64,000 bases of DNA from Fragum whitleyi (lineage: Eukaryota; Mollusca; Bivalvia; Cardiida; Cardiidae). How positions within the stretch are numbered: the stretch's first letter is position 1; each line of letters starts with the position of its first letter. The notes beneath the pieces were generated by a model. The model was not told the DNA's origin, made no database searches, and saw nothing but the letters and a program-made list of their open reading frames with translations. The stretch is taken from contig OX411557.1 in assembly GCA_948146395.1 (NCBI GenBank), positions 29,335,236 to 29,399,235 on the forward strand. The letters are read 5' to 3'. A program made the translations under genes and the position numbers. This document shows positions 11,790 to 22,526 of the stretch, piece after piece.

Positions 11790-13130
11790 TCGAAGAAAGA
11801 ACGAACAAACGGACGGTCGACTTGAGGCAAAACCGTGATTCGACATTGTATAGCAAGCTGTTAACATTTCAGATTCACGTTCCAAATGTGTTAGCTTATA
11901 CAACCTGTTGCTATGACGTAGATAACGGAAAAAACACAAAATCAAATGTTCAATATGTCAAATTTTGAGACGCAAGCACATTTCAATGTGACTTTAAAGC
12001 CACGTGCTGGTGTATCGGTTGCCCAGCACGTAACAGTTGTAACTCCCTATATATTTAAAGGGACTTTCAACTGTTTTGGCGCTGAGCTATCGGAATATTT
12101 TTTTTCCAATCAAGCTAAATGACGCACTTTTAAACATCCACATACACATATGGGTTAACGCAAAATAGTTGTAAGTTTCTATATAATTGTATTGGCAATT
12201 GCAATGATATTGATCTAGTTCATCGATATAGGGTTTAAATATTGCTTGCCGCTGATGTCCCCTTTTCTAACAAATAACTATTCGTGTTAGAGCGGACGAA
12301 TTCCGCATCTGCACGTATTCGGCATTGTAATAGGACAGGCGTTTTAATTGGTCCGGATGCCGTTCTGATCGTCCAATGAAATTATTCGTCCCAAAAAATG
12401 TATAAAAAAACGCCTGTCAAAGCGATTGAAATGAAAACTTTGAGTTGCAAAGCAACAAGGAAAACATTTACGGAAAAGATCGATTTATTTAGGGATAAAA
12501 GACATTTGAAGATGGCCTGGATTATGAGGAATTTCTGAATCTCAAATGATCATTCGACTATAACGTACAAAGTCAAAAAGTTTGTGTTTTGAAATGCATG
12601 TTGTCTCGATTTATCCCAGGGATATTTTGTAAATTTTTCTTGCCAGAGCGATGAATGATCAATCATCAATCCGAATCAGCAATGATTACTTTGTAGATAG
12701 TCTATAAATGCGTGTTATGCGTTCTTATGCGTTTTACGTCGGAAGTTCCTTTTTACAAGTTCGAACGCTCAGCGAAAACAATTGTAACTACCTAATAACA
12801 TAAAGGCAGTTTCAACTGTTTCGCACCGAGCCATCAAGTTGAAATATATGATCTAACTGCTTTTCATTTCTTTGAATGTGTTATTACACAGTTCGAAGAA
12901 ATTCATTCAAAGCATAAAAAGAACAGAGATGGGGGTATTAACGGACATTGATAGCTGAACGTGGTTTCTGTATTGTCAATTCCATTTGGCACAAAGGATG
13001 TTTAACACGTTCAAATGAGCTCACGGAGCTTTTTCATAATCTCATTAATTTGCTTTACCATTTGACACACGCCAGTGCAACAATAGCTAGGGTTACGTTA
13101 AACACGTTACGATATCAAACCGGAATGGAA
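11790..13130 (+). repeat. Array unit D, modules Q and R2
   Basis: Q: GACAAAACCGTGATTCGAC-like with hairpin 12020-12086. R2: about 12146-13130 with hairpin 12767-12832, nearly identical to 7475-8455 over roughly 980 bp. This indicates recent duplication or conversion between units B and D compared with the more diverged unit E. Confidence 0.75.
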
Positions 13131-13452
13131 TAGATTTTATCATGCAATGATATCATGTATTGACCTGATATCACCTGTCTGATAACATATCATGCTATTA
13201 GGCGGTCTTCTTTTAGAAACAAGTTGCTTACATTTTCACCTGAATTTCTTTGATTTAAGGGTTTTTTAAAATTTAGAACAAGACAAGGTCTCGACAGAGA
13301 GAAATTATGATGACTCGGCAAATCTTCGTCATGATAAATTCCCCCAACCACGTCAGATAACATTGTTATTTTAAGACATAACATTTTATTCTCTTTAGGA
13401 TCAACATGACTTAAAGTACATTACCAAATATAACATTTGCTCGATTGCAAAT
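13131..13452 (+). repeat. Array unit D, truncated module S
   Basis: Matches 8456-8775 (ATCACCTGTCTGATAACATA, CACGTCAGATAACATTGTTA, TTTGCTCGATTGCAAATAA) and stops where the fold-back element begins at 13453, so that insertion truncated or displaced the module. Confidence 0.65.
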
Positions 13453-13846
13453 AAATAGAGGATAATCATTTGTTTCAGTGTAAGATCGATTTATATTTCA
13501 TTGAGGGAACAACAAAAACTATATTTTTACGAGTGGCGGAAACAAAAAAAACAAAAACAAAAAAAAACACGAAAAGCAAACGATTATTCTATTTCTTTAA
13601 TGCAATATTGTGTCAAATTGCGAAATTTCTTTGACACATTTTCTTAAGCGCGTCATTTTGCGCGTGATTGCTATGCAACGTTCATTGTGACGACACTTAT
13701 TTCGCCCCGCATAGATGACGTCAGATAGGGTGAGATGCACAAAAGCAGGGTATAAACTTTTGATAATTTCACTGCTTTTGCGGTGAGATTATCAAGTGAT
13801 ATCCTACCGTTATTTCTCGATAAACCACCGAAAAGCATTAAAGAAA
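13453..13846 (-). mobile_element. Fold-back element FB430, copy 1 (disrupted hairpin)
   Basis: Minus-strand copy running from TTCTTTAATGCTTTTCGG at its right end to AACAAATGATTATCCTCTA at its left. The central hairpin is broken: one arm is replaced by an A-rich tract (13549-13570). It retains a CTGACGTCATCT site, but the second site is GTGACGACAC instead of GTGACGTCAC. The 97-codon ORF across it is also seen in shortened form in copy 2, but nothing supports a protein. Confidence 0.75.
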
Positions 13847-14268
13847 TAGAGGATAATCGTTTGTTTAAGTGTAAGATCGATTTATATTTCATTGAGTGAA
13901 CAACAAAAGCTATATTTTCACGAGTGGCAGAGCCACGAGTGGAAATATAGTTTTTGTTGTTCACGAAATGAAATATTAATCGATCTTACTCGAAAAACAA
14001 ACGATTATTCTATTTCTTTAATGCAAAAATGAGACAAAATGTGAAATTTCTAGGACATATTTTCGTACAGCGCGTCATTTTGCGCGTGATTGCTATGCAA
14101 CGTTCATTGTGACGTCACTTATTTCGTCCCGCATAGATGACGTCAGATAGGGTGAAATGCACAAAAGCAGGGTATAAGTTTTTGATAATTTCACTGCTTT
14201 TGCGGTGAGTTTATCAAGTGATAATCTACCGTTATTTCTCGATAAACCACCGAAAAGCATTAAAGAAA
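13847..14268 (-). mobile_element. Fold-back element FB430, copy 2 (tandem with copy 1)
   Basis: Head-to-tail with copy 1, sharing the AAAGAAATAGAGGATAATC junction. Its internal hairpin (about 13850-14015) has arms of about 75 bp around GAGTGGCAGAGCCACGAGT-type sequence. Two CRE-like palindromes, TGACGTCA, lie at about 14112 and 14139. Confidence 0.8.
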
Positions 14269-14460
14269 ATAAAATGTTCAGTTTCAGGCTACGACTATCT
14301 TTTCTTCTTAATTCGTTTATAAACATTTTGAGACCCGCCATGTATATGTAAATTTAAAATACGTACTTATTATATAACCTTTATATTCCTTATTTTCGTC
14401 GATGTTTCTAATAGAAATGCAAGTTTCTAAAAAAAATGCCTATGTTGTTAAAAGAAATAA
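14269..14460 (+). repeat. Deleted H3/H4-type link sequence
   Basis: AAAATGTTCAGTTTCAGGCT, then AAAATACGTACTTATTATAT, then TCTAATAGAAATGCAAGTTT. This is the same order as 9855-10140 but without the H3 hairpin body and without H4. Confidence 0.6.
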
Positions 14461-14766
14461 CCGCCAAGCCAAGCTAGCATGCTGGTCTTGTGTCTGGCTG
14501 TCAATCCTGAGACCATGAGTTCGAACCCCGGCTAGGCGAACTTCCATCCGACAAAAGTCAATCAGACATGGGTCATTTGTCTCCCATCACTGGTTGTATG
14601 ATAAGAAGTCCGCCTGAGTATGATGGACAGATAGTGACACGGATGAAATGATATAGTTGTAATGGTTGACAGAAAACCACGGGAATGTGTACCAGCAGCC
14701 GCGATAAAACCTACAATAGTGTTGAAAATGGCGTTAAACCTCATACAAACAAATAAACAAATAGAA
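14461..14766 (+). repeat. SINE family A, best-preserved copy (leads unit E)
   Basis: tRNA-like head CCGCCAAGCCAAGCTAGC with closing CCGGCTAGGCG and B box GAGTTCGAACCCCGG. The body has GACAAAAGTCAATCAGAC and GGTTGACAGAAAACCACG. It ends GGCGTTAAACCTCATAC and AAACAAATAAACAAATAG. About 306 bp, used here to define the family. Confidence 0.85.
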
Positions 14767-15339
14767 AATACCATTTTGTTGGACCTTTCAACCATTTTGG
14801 CTCAAGCATGTTTACTGAATAATTTTAAAAGTAGGAAAAAGGCGGTATTGACTAAGACCAGAATGCACAATTGTCTAAGGCTCTTTTGTATGCTAAGGCT
14901 TTTGTGAACAGCAAAAATACGGGATTTTTTATCTCCCAAATAATTAGGCAGAAATCATGTAATCAAGGCTAGGATCAGTCTGTACGGTCTGTGCAGGATG
15001 CTCTTAGGCTCAACTGTCTACCAATGTTTTCATACACAGCGAGATTGTGCTGTGAACGACATGAGAATGATTAATGGATTTATTTTTTAGAATCCTAAAT
15101 GATAATCTCTAACCAGTTCAATGACAACATTAAATTAAATGAACAAACCAAATGAAGATTTTTGAGAGGCCCTAAAATGGAATAATTGTCGGGTGGTCGA
15201 GAAATACAATAGGTATTTGAAAATCTTTAAAAACAACCGTTTCCACTTGAACGAATCAATACATCTTACGAAGAAATTCCTAGGTTAAACGGAGGATCGC
15301 CTAGCTGGCGGATTGTTGTTGTTGTTTTCTCGATTGTTT
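14767..15339 (+). repeat. Array unit E, module P
   Basis: CTCAAGCATGTTTACTGAAT, GTCTGTGCAGGATGCTCTTA, GCGAGATTGTGCTGTGAACG, GGTTAAACGGAGGATC. The flank of the SINE tail is shared among all P modules, so the SINE was duplicated with its flank and did not insert repeatedly. Confidence 0.7.
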
Positions 15340-16735
15340 GTTTGTTTGCTTTGGATCTTTTTGTCGAACGAACGAAAGAACGGACGAACAAACGAACTGA
15401 CAGTCGATTAGAGACAAAACCGTGATTCGACCTTCAGCTTGTATAGCAAGATGTTAACATTGCAAAATCACGTTCGAATTGTATTAGCTTATAAAATCTG
15501 TTTCTATGACGTAGATAACGGACAAAAACTACAAAATCACATTTTTAATAAGTCAAATTTTGACACGCAAACACATTTTCAATGTGACTTTAAAGCCACG
15601 TGCTAGTGTATCGATGGCTCAGCACGAAACAGTTGTAACTCCCAATAAATTTAAAGGGAGTTACAACTGTTTCGCACTGAGCTATCGACATGTCCTCTGC
15701 TAATCAAGCTGAATGACGCACTTTTAAACATCCCAATTTACACATGGATTTACGCAAAAGAGTTGTAAGTTTCTATATAAATGTATCGGCAATTGCAATG
15801 AAATTGATCGAACTCATCGATTTAGGGTTTAGAATAGTGCTAGCCACTGATGTCCCCTTTTCTAACAAATAACTGTTCGTGTTAAAGCGGATGAATTCCA
15901 CATCTGCACGTATTCGGCATTGTTATAGGACAGGCGTTTTAATTGGTCCGGATGCCGTGCTGATCGTCCAATGAAATTATTCGCCCCAAAAAATTGTAGA
16001 AAAACGTCTATCAAAGCGATTGGAAGAAAAGCTTTTAGTTGCAAAGCAGCATGGAAAACATTTACGGAAAAGATCAATTTATTTTTGGAAAAAAAAGGGA
16101 ATTTGAAGATGGCATAGCTTATGAGGATTTACTGAATCTTAAATGATAATTCGTCTTTTTCATTCGTAGTCAAAAAGTTTGTAATCATACGTAGTCAAAA
16201 AGTTTGTATTTTAAAATATATGTTATCTAAATTTATTCCAATTTTAGTAAATTTTGTGCCAGAGCGATGAATAATCAATTGGCAATCCGAATCAGCAATA
16301 TTTACTTTGCAGATTATCAATAAAAGCGTGCTGTACGTTCTCATGCGTTTTACGTCGGTAGTTCTCTCATACAAATTCAATCGCTCACGGAGAACAATTG
16401 GAACTACCTAATTACATAAAGGCAGTTACAACTATTTCACACCGAGCCATCAAGTTGGAGTATATTTGATCTTACCTCTTTTCATTTCTTTGGATATGCA
16501 TTTACACAGTTCACAGAAAGCCATTTAAAGCATAAAAAGAACAATGATGGGAATATAAACGTACGTTAGTTAATCATTGTTTCTGAATTGTCCATACCAA
16601 ATAGAGCAAAGGATGTTTAAAACGTTCAAATGAGCTCAATGAGTTTTTTTTTTTTATCTCGTTAATTTGCTTTATCATTTGATACATGCCAGTGCAGCGA
16701 TAGCTACAGAAATTTAGGTTACGTTAGACACGTAA
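15340..16735 (+). repeat. Array unit E, modules Q and R2 (diverged)
   Basis: Q with hairpin 15617-15682. R2 from about 15736 with GGTCCGGATGCCGTGCTGAT, CCGAATCAGCAATATTTACT, hairpin 16383-16447, and ending GTTACGTTAGACACGTAACG. It is clearly less similar to the B and D copies than those are to each other. Confidence 0.7.
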
Positions 16736-17100
16736 CGTCCTCATCTCACAATACCGAGAAACACAAGAGGTCTATTTTTTAATTTCGAATTTCAACCGTC
16801 TTCAATTCTACGAATAATGATCTGACTGTCTACTTTCAGTTTCAACGGCTTTCAGTCCTGCGCCGCCTCTTTTCACGTTTACTCGTGTGCAAAACGGGTC
16901 ACAATTTACTTACTTCACAAGCGTTTTGTAATATGAACACAGGGCTGTTTTTCGAATGATGAATCAAGTTTCTTGATGTTTTGATCCAACGTCTATCTAT
17001 ATTCTTAGGTTACTGAATTAAAAACGTTTCACAATTTCATCACGAGTGTGAAAACGACCCAGATTCAGAAGAGCTTGCGTAAACCATCAAAAACATTTTT
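16736..17100. other. No gene seen
   Basis: AT-rich sequence without a recognisable element. One stretch, CTTTCAGTTTCAACGGCTTT (16841-16860), echoes TTTCAACCGTCTTCAATTCT at about 16788. Confidence 0.5.
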
Positions 17101-17520
17101 TCTTTAATGCTTTTCGGTGGTTTTTCGAGAAATAACGGTAGATTATCACTTGATAATCTCACCGCAAAAGCAGTGAAATTATCAAAAACTTATACCCTGC
17201 TTTTGTGCATTTCATCCTATCTGACGTCATCTATGCTGGGCGAAATAAGTGACGTCACAATGAACGTTGCATAGTAATCACGCGCAAAATGACGCGCTTT
17301 ACGAAAACATGTCCTAGAAATTTCACATTTTGTCTCATTTTTGCATTAAAGAAATATAATAATCGTTTGTTTTTCGAGTAAGATCGATTAATATTTCATT
17401 TCGTGAACAACAAAAGCTATATTTTCACTCGTGGCTCTGCCACTCGTGAAAATAAAGCTTTTGTTGTTCACTCAATGAAATATAAATCGATCTTACACTG
17501 AAACAAACGATTATCCTCTA
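17101..17520 (+). mobile_element. Fold-back element FB430, copy 3
   Basis: Full-length plus-strand copy from TCTTTAATGCTTTTCGGTGG to AACAAACGATTATCCTCTA. The two CRE-like TGACGTCA sites are near 17222 and 17251. The terminal half (17357-17520) is a long hairpin with arms TAATCGTTTGTTTTTCGAGT and ACACTGAAACAAACGATTAT. Non-autonomous, no transposase. Confidence 0.8.
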
Positions 17521-18434
17521 TATATTTGATTAAAACAACCATAATTGAACTTTCAGTAAATTGACTCTGTTTAAAAAACGAAACTATGTTTTACTCTCTC
17601 TTTTTTTTTCGGATCACTCGGTTTGTAGAAACTGTATATCTAATTAAGTTTGAAGTGCAGTAGCGCATTTTAGGAGTTCCCACAAAAATCATCTTCATCT
17701 ATGCTGCTTTTTAGCTCACCTAAGAGTACAGCGTGCTCAAGGGGAGGTTTAAGGATCGACCTCATTTTAGATGACCTCATTTTAGATAATTTTGGCCAAA
17801 TGTTAGTCCATATAGAAATCAAAGGACTATTCCTTTTTTAAGCTCGACAACATATTTGTCTAAAAAGCATTTTGCCGGACCCATTTTTGCTTTAAAGTCG
17901 TTCTATTTTGTTAATTTGAGAATTCATAACATTCATTTTAGCTTTTCTTGGCATACACAAAAAATACTGTAGATTCAAGAAAACTCAACCCATTTTACAT
18001 AATTTGGCTTTTATTGTTTAAAGGCGACACATTTTTAATAACCCCTTTTTAATTACGGAAATTACCGAACTCTCGCGTACGAAAAATAAGGACAAGGCGG
18101 TATTTCGTCTATTATGTATTGTGTATTGTGTTATTTCGTTGTCTAAGGAAGACAACTGCTTAATGGCTTTTTGAAAGCCTGGTTATTGCACCCGAGGGCT
18201 ACTTATGCGGCGTTCGGGGCCTTTGTTCCTTATTGATAAACGGCTCATGCCGCTTAACCCAGTTATACGGTTCGCGAAATTGACAAAAGTGCAGATACAA
18301 AGTAAATCTTGCGGGAGAAGACAGAGAGAAGATTTCAAACAAATAAAACAGTGCATCACATTTCACATGTACGCATCATGCGATATGATAATTAACAATC
18401 TTCCCATGATGCTCATATACATTTGCTAAATTAT
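17521..18434. other. No gene seen
   Basis: AT-rich. Contains TAGCTCACCTAAGAGTACAG (17713-17732), reminiscent of one end of the 145-bp tandem family, and a repeated CTCATTTTAGAT (17762/17773). A 74-codon ORF at 18205-18429 has no recognisable domain or coding signature. Confidence 0.5.
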
Positions 18435-18910
18435 GTGTTGTTACAGTTAACAACATCGGGAAATTGACAAAGTGAATGATTTTGGAATTATTTAGGAATA
18501 AAATTGAATGAGTGTGTGGAGCGAGTTTTGAGTGAATTTAATGGGAGGTAATCGTATATCGCAAATTTTGTTCAGGATGAACAAAATTAACTTTTAATCC
18601 TATATTGCAAACTTGTTCGGGGTGAACAAAATAAGCGATATGAATTACCTCTCTGTAATAAAAAAAATGCTTAAAAATTCAATATATAGCTACCTATTTC
18701 ATCAAGAACCTGTGAGACGCTAACAATTTGAATTATGTCAGTAAAATCGCGATTTTTCTCTATCAAAATTTACTTTGAAAGACGTTATTGATTCTATATT
18801 TTTCAATGGGTTTGAGCATTTTTGAACGGTATGAGTGAGAGTTTGGAATGAGTGAATGGAGCGCTGGGTGAGCGATTTAGAATGGTTTTGATTGACATTT
18901 TAGTCGTCTA
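18435..18910 (+). repeat. Dispersed repeat X, copy 1
   Basis: GAATGATTTTGGAATTATTT, GAATGAGTGTGTGGAGCGAG, GGGAGGTAATC, TTTGAGCATTTTTGAACGG, GAGCGCTGGGTGAGCGATTT, GGTTTTGATTGACATTTTAG. The same order recurs inverted at 21790-22140, and in 57150-57540 and 62960-63235. It includes GTTCAGGATGAACAAAAT and GTTCGGGGTGAACAAAAT arms (18571-18632). Confidence 0.65.
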
Positions 18911-18977
18911 ACGTTGTCTATCTCCACGCTCGTCACCCCCGGTTGTATCGTAGATGTTTCCCAGAATGCATACAGTA

Positions 18978-19325
18978 AAGCTTGTGTTAAGCGACCACTA
19001 TGGGACCCGCCAAAAAGCGGTCGTTTATGGGAATGGTCGCTTAATAAAAGATATCATGATAAATGTGAGTGTTCAGTTTGATAGCACTTAAAGATTGTTG
19101 GTAAAGTTGTACTGAATCCTATGATGCTCGAACCCATTAGAACCGCCTTATTGAGACGATTCTAATGGGCTCCAACATCATTAGATTCATTAATAATAAA
19201 AAAAATTTCGTTAAGAATGTCCTCTTTTTCAGAGATTTTGCTTAAAGTGAAGGGACTTTTTATGGTGGTTGCTTAAAAGAATTGGTCGCTTAATAGACGT
19301 GGTCGCTCGAGCAATATCGACTGTA
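18978..19325 (+). mobile_element. GGTCGCTTAA element G, copy 1
   Basis: Starts GCTTGTGTTAAGCGACCACT and ends GTGGTCGCTCGAGCAATATC with inverted GTTAAGCGACC/GGTCGCTTAA motifs at both ends. The centre has a hairpin of CCCATTAGAACCG / GATTCTAATGGGCTC type. A copy in opposite orientation lies at 22527-22843. Non-coding MITE-like element. Confidence 0.7.
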
Positions 19326-19388
19326 CTTATACGTAATGGGGTATAAACATTTAACAATGATCAACGTCAGGCAATCTAAACAATATCA

Positions 19389-19690
19389 GTCCGATTAGCT
19401 CAATTGGTAGAGCACCGGACTTCAAAACCATTGAAGTTCGCCGGCGTTGGTTCTATTCCCGGGCTGGCGCACTAACAAACTAATTGTCTTTCGGATGAGA
19501 AGTTAAACCGAGGCCCCGTGAGACGATGCTTTACACCGAGCACGTTAAAGAACCATTGCCGGATCTCAGCAGTAGTTTCGCCATGTATCCTCGCACTATC
19601 CCACGTAACAACTAACCGTCTTCTAGGGGCGTCGCTCATATGGGGCATGTTGTACGGTAGCGACAATAATAAACGGAAATACATACACAT
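19389..19690 (+). repeat. SINE family B, tRNA-derived
   Basis: The head GTCCGATTAGCTCAATTGGT gives a good A box (TAGCTCAATTGGTAGAGC). The B box is GGTTCTATTCC (19449-19459). The conserved invertebrate SINE body follows: GGATGAGAAGTTAAACCGAG, then CGTTAAAGAACC. The tail is AATAATAAACGG. The anticodon region does not fold cleanly, so this is not a functional tRNA gene. Three of the four arm indels fall inside this element. Confidence 0.85.
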
Positions 19691-20353
19691 CAAAACCTCG
19701 TATTTCCAGCTTCATTTGCGAGACTTTATTTGTTTCTTATTTATATGTTTGTTTGGTGCTGTTTCGGATGTTTATTTAAAAAAAAAAACTCATATACATT
19801 TTATACGTATTTACAATGTGCCTCTCGTAGCATTGTTCAATTGCACCATTGCTTTAACTATTGCATTTCATTGCAAATGCTAACAATCCTCAAGTTGGAG
19901 TATTAAAAGGATATATTAATTTATTTCCAGTCTTATTAAAACTTAGAAGAAAACGATTTTGTTGTTCACAATATTTAAATTCAATTTTGGTTATTTGACC
20001 TCCTCTGACAAGGTTAAATGATAGAGAATCAGGTCCCGAGGTTATAAAACTTTTCCCAGGCTCAATTTAAAATTTTCTCAAATTTCAATTTGAGATTAAA
20101 GCCGTAATTCTGTTTAAGTGCTCATTTTAGTGTATTAACATAACAGATAATATCAACAAGTTGTTATAAATAACAACTTATTAATATTATCGTTTTATAT
20201 TTATACATTTATTTGAATTTAAAATTTGAGAAAATTTTTAGTTGACGAAAATTTAATAACCTTAGGCCCATATTCCACATATCGATGTGTCACTAGAATC
20301 TCACGAGTAGCCTACTGCTTGAATAAATCTTTGACCGCACATCGCGGTTTATC
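19691..20353. other. No gene; AT-rich with nested palindromes
   Basis: An A/T-only inverted repeat, TCAATTTAAAATTTTCTCAA (20062) against TTGAATTTAAAATTTGAGAA (20213), brackets the hairpin ATAATATCAACAAGTTGTTA / TAACAACTTATTAATATTAT (20149-20191). The ORF from 19518 (121 codons) crosses the SINE and is frameshifted in the other arm, so it is spurious. Confidence 0.6.
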
Positions 20354-20677
20354 TTATAACTATACCAATATCTATGTGATAACAACCCATATGATATTTT
20401 TTATGATATCACATAGATATTTTTAGAACAATAATATCATGCAGTTATTTTTAGAAACTTGCATTTCAGTAAGAAACACCGACGAAAACAAGTCAAAAAG
20501 AGGTTATAGGATAAATATAATACGTACTAAGTGTATTGTATGAAAAAATATCTAACTCGGTTGTGAGAATTGATAATTGTCTCGGCATAGCCTCGACAAT
20601 GATCAATTCTCCCAACCTCGTTAGATATTTTTTCTCATACAATACACTAAGTATGTATTATATATATATATATATAA
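20354..20677 (-). mobile_element. Composite hairpin element H4+H3, copy 3
   Basis: Reverse orientation: H4 first (TATCTATGTGATAACAACCC ... GATATCACATAGATATTTT, 20366-20425), then H3 (TACGTACTAAGTGTATTGTA ... TACAATACACTAAGTATGTA, about 20518-20660), followed by a (TA)n run at 20660-20677. This H3 is the most symmetrical copy. Confidence 0.75.
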
Positions 20678-21296
20678 TTCCAATTACTTTCTTACGGACA
20701 TTGCAATATTTGTGTACAATGATGACTGGAAAAATACATGGAACAAAATTTAGAAATTTAGTTAATTTATGAAATTATCAGAGAGCGTGGTTGACTCTGA
20801 TTGTTATAATTATAGGTGTAAGTCTAATTTCTGTAAAGTATCCGCCCGTTCTGTTCAACCTGTAATGGCATATTTCTGAACAATTTTGAAAAGAAACGTT
20901 AGAAAAATGCATTAATATTGAAACTTGCCGGACTTGTGTCGAAGTAGTATGCAATAATGATATTTGAAAAAAAACTCTTTTTTTTTTTGCCTTTTTTTTC
21001 GCCATCATGCCACCAAAACGCCCATCTTCAGTACTTTCAGTGCTTTGATTTTACTTGTTTCTATACGTGTTATATAGAAGAAACTTTTAAAAACAATATC
21101 TAAGTAAATGGATGGTTACAAAGTATAGACAAAGTGCATGGTTTTATATAAATTGCATTTCGATTGATCATTGGTTGACCCTTTATAGATCTCCAAAAAA
21201 TATGATCGAACTAAAACTTTTTATGGACAAGATGGTTCCCTTCTACGCGATACACGTAGATAGCACTTACGATAGGGATATCCCCTACGTTCAGCA
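20678..21296. other. No gene seen
   Basis: AT-rich, with T-runs at 20977-20999 and several short ORFs (20778-21008 minus, 21112-21336 plus) that show no recognisable domain. Confidence 0.5.
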
Positions 21297-21569
21297 AGGG
21301 CGTAGCTCCCATTGCGCAAATTACGCAATTGCGTAATACTGTATTACAAATAAATCCTCTTTCGAAATATCTCGTTAATGAATTATCATACCATCGAAAC
21401 TACAGCGTATTCAAGCTGTAGTACGATGTTTGATTATTCACCAACGCTCAAATCATATAAATGGGGAGAACGTAGAGGGCGTTAGTCTTTACTCACAGTC
21501 CACATATCGCCTTTAATGGTGGTCACCTTCGCAATGCGTAAAAAGTATAAAAAAATCTAGCTACGCCTA
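21297..21569. mobile_element. GGCGTAGCT MITE-like element
   Basis: The ends GGGCGTAGCTCCC and ATCTAGCTACGCCT form terminal inverted repeats over about 273 bp. The interior has AAATTACGCAATTGCGTAAT and CAGCGTATTCAAGCTG. It is related to the insert at 249-585. No ORF. Confidence 0.6.
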
Positions 21570-21690
21570 TGTTCAGGATGATAAAACGATGGAAACTGTT
21601 TTCAAACTGTATCCCGTTTTACTCGCAAATGTGTGTGCAAAGCGGGGCATAGTTCTTTCAAACAGTTTGTACCGTTTTGTCATCATGAAC
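21570..21690. mobile_element. Hairpin element H5, copy 1
   Basis: GTTCAGGATGATAAAACGAT...AAACTGTTTTCAAACTGTAT pairs with CAAACAGTTTGTACCGTTTT GTCATC, around a CGCAAATGTGTGTGCAAAGC loop region. Other copies are at 23184-23308, 24452-24571 and 63329-63441. The ORF at 21589-21780 is only the hairpin read through. Confidence 0.7.
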
Positions 21691-21789
21691 GTAGGTCTGA
21701 TCAGTCTGTGTCAATTTCATGAAATTCGTAATAGAGTGAATTATAATAAACATGATTATCATTTCCTTTTTAGGAATTAAATTTAAGAG

Positions 21790-22140
21790 TCTTAATACAG
21801 GCACAGCTAGTTTCATAATGAAATTGGCATTCATCTCAATCAAAATCATTCTCAATCGCTCACTCAGCGCCCAATCATTTCATTCCAAACACTCACTCAA
21901 CCCATTCAAATACGGTCCTTGAAGAAACAGGAAGCTATTCATAGAATTTGTATGCATATTTTAATAAAGGGAGGTAATAAATATCACTTATTTTGTTTAT
22001 CCTGAACAAAATTAGCAGCTATATTGGATCAACTCTATTTAAATTCATTCAAAACCCTCACATCGCGCTCATTCAATTTCATTTCAAAATCATTCCAAAA
22101 TCATTCATATTGTTAATTACACAATGCTGTTAACTGTACC
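21790..22140 (-). repeat. Dispersed repeat X, copy 2 (inverted)
   Basis: TTGGCATTCATCTCAATCAA, ATCGCTCACTCAGCGCCCAA, GGGAGGTAATAAATATCACT and TCATTCAATTTCATTTCAAA match 18435-18910 in reverse order and complement. Confidence 0.65.
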
Positions 22141-22189
22141 CTCGTATTTCCACGTGTTTCTTTTTTGCATAACTAATGAGAAACAGCTT

Positions 22190-22430
22190 AACCCTTTCCT
22201 GTTTTACAAAATTTTGGACCTGTCCAAATTCAAAGGTTTTGCAGACGAAAACTTAAAGTGGATTTAATTTGAAAAATAGCCATTCAGTAGGGTAGAAAAT
22301 AGTGTGCAAAAAGAAGAAATTGCTTGTCAGAAGCAATTTCTTCTTTTTTCACAATGTTTTCTCAATCATAAAATGACAGGCACGTAAAAAGCAGGGATTA
22401 AACAGCAAAGGGTTAAACGTTCTTATCCTT
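22190..22430 (-). repeat. Hairpin element H6, copy 2
   Basis: AACCCTTTCCTGTTTTACAA ... AGAAGAAATTGCTTGTCAGA AGCAATTTCTTC ... AGCAAAGGGTTAA. The TTAACCC/GGGTTAA ends make this a complete element of about 240 bp with a central 12-bp stem. Confidence 0.7.
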
Positions 22431-22526
22431 ATCAAACTGAATAAAATCTAGACAGAATTGGAGTAAAATGAAATTACTCGAGGCGCTATTTGTGAGTCAA
22501 TATTTCATTTCAAAATATGCAGTCAA

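Noticed and set aside
19389..19475. A functional tRNA gene
   Set aside because: Good A and B boxes, but the anticodon and acceptor arms do not fold, and a SINE body and tail follow.
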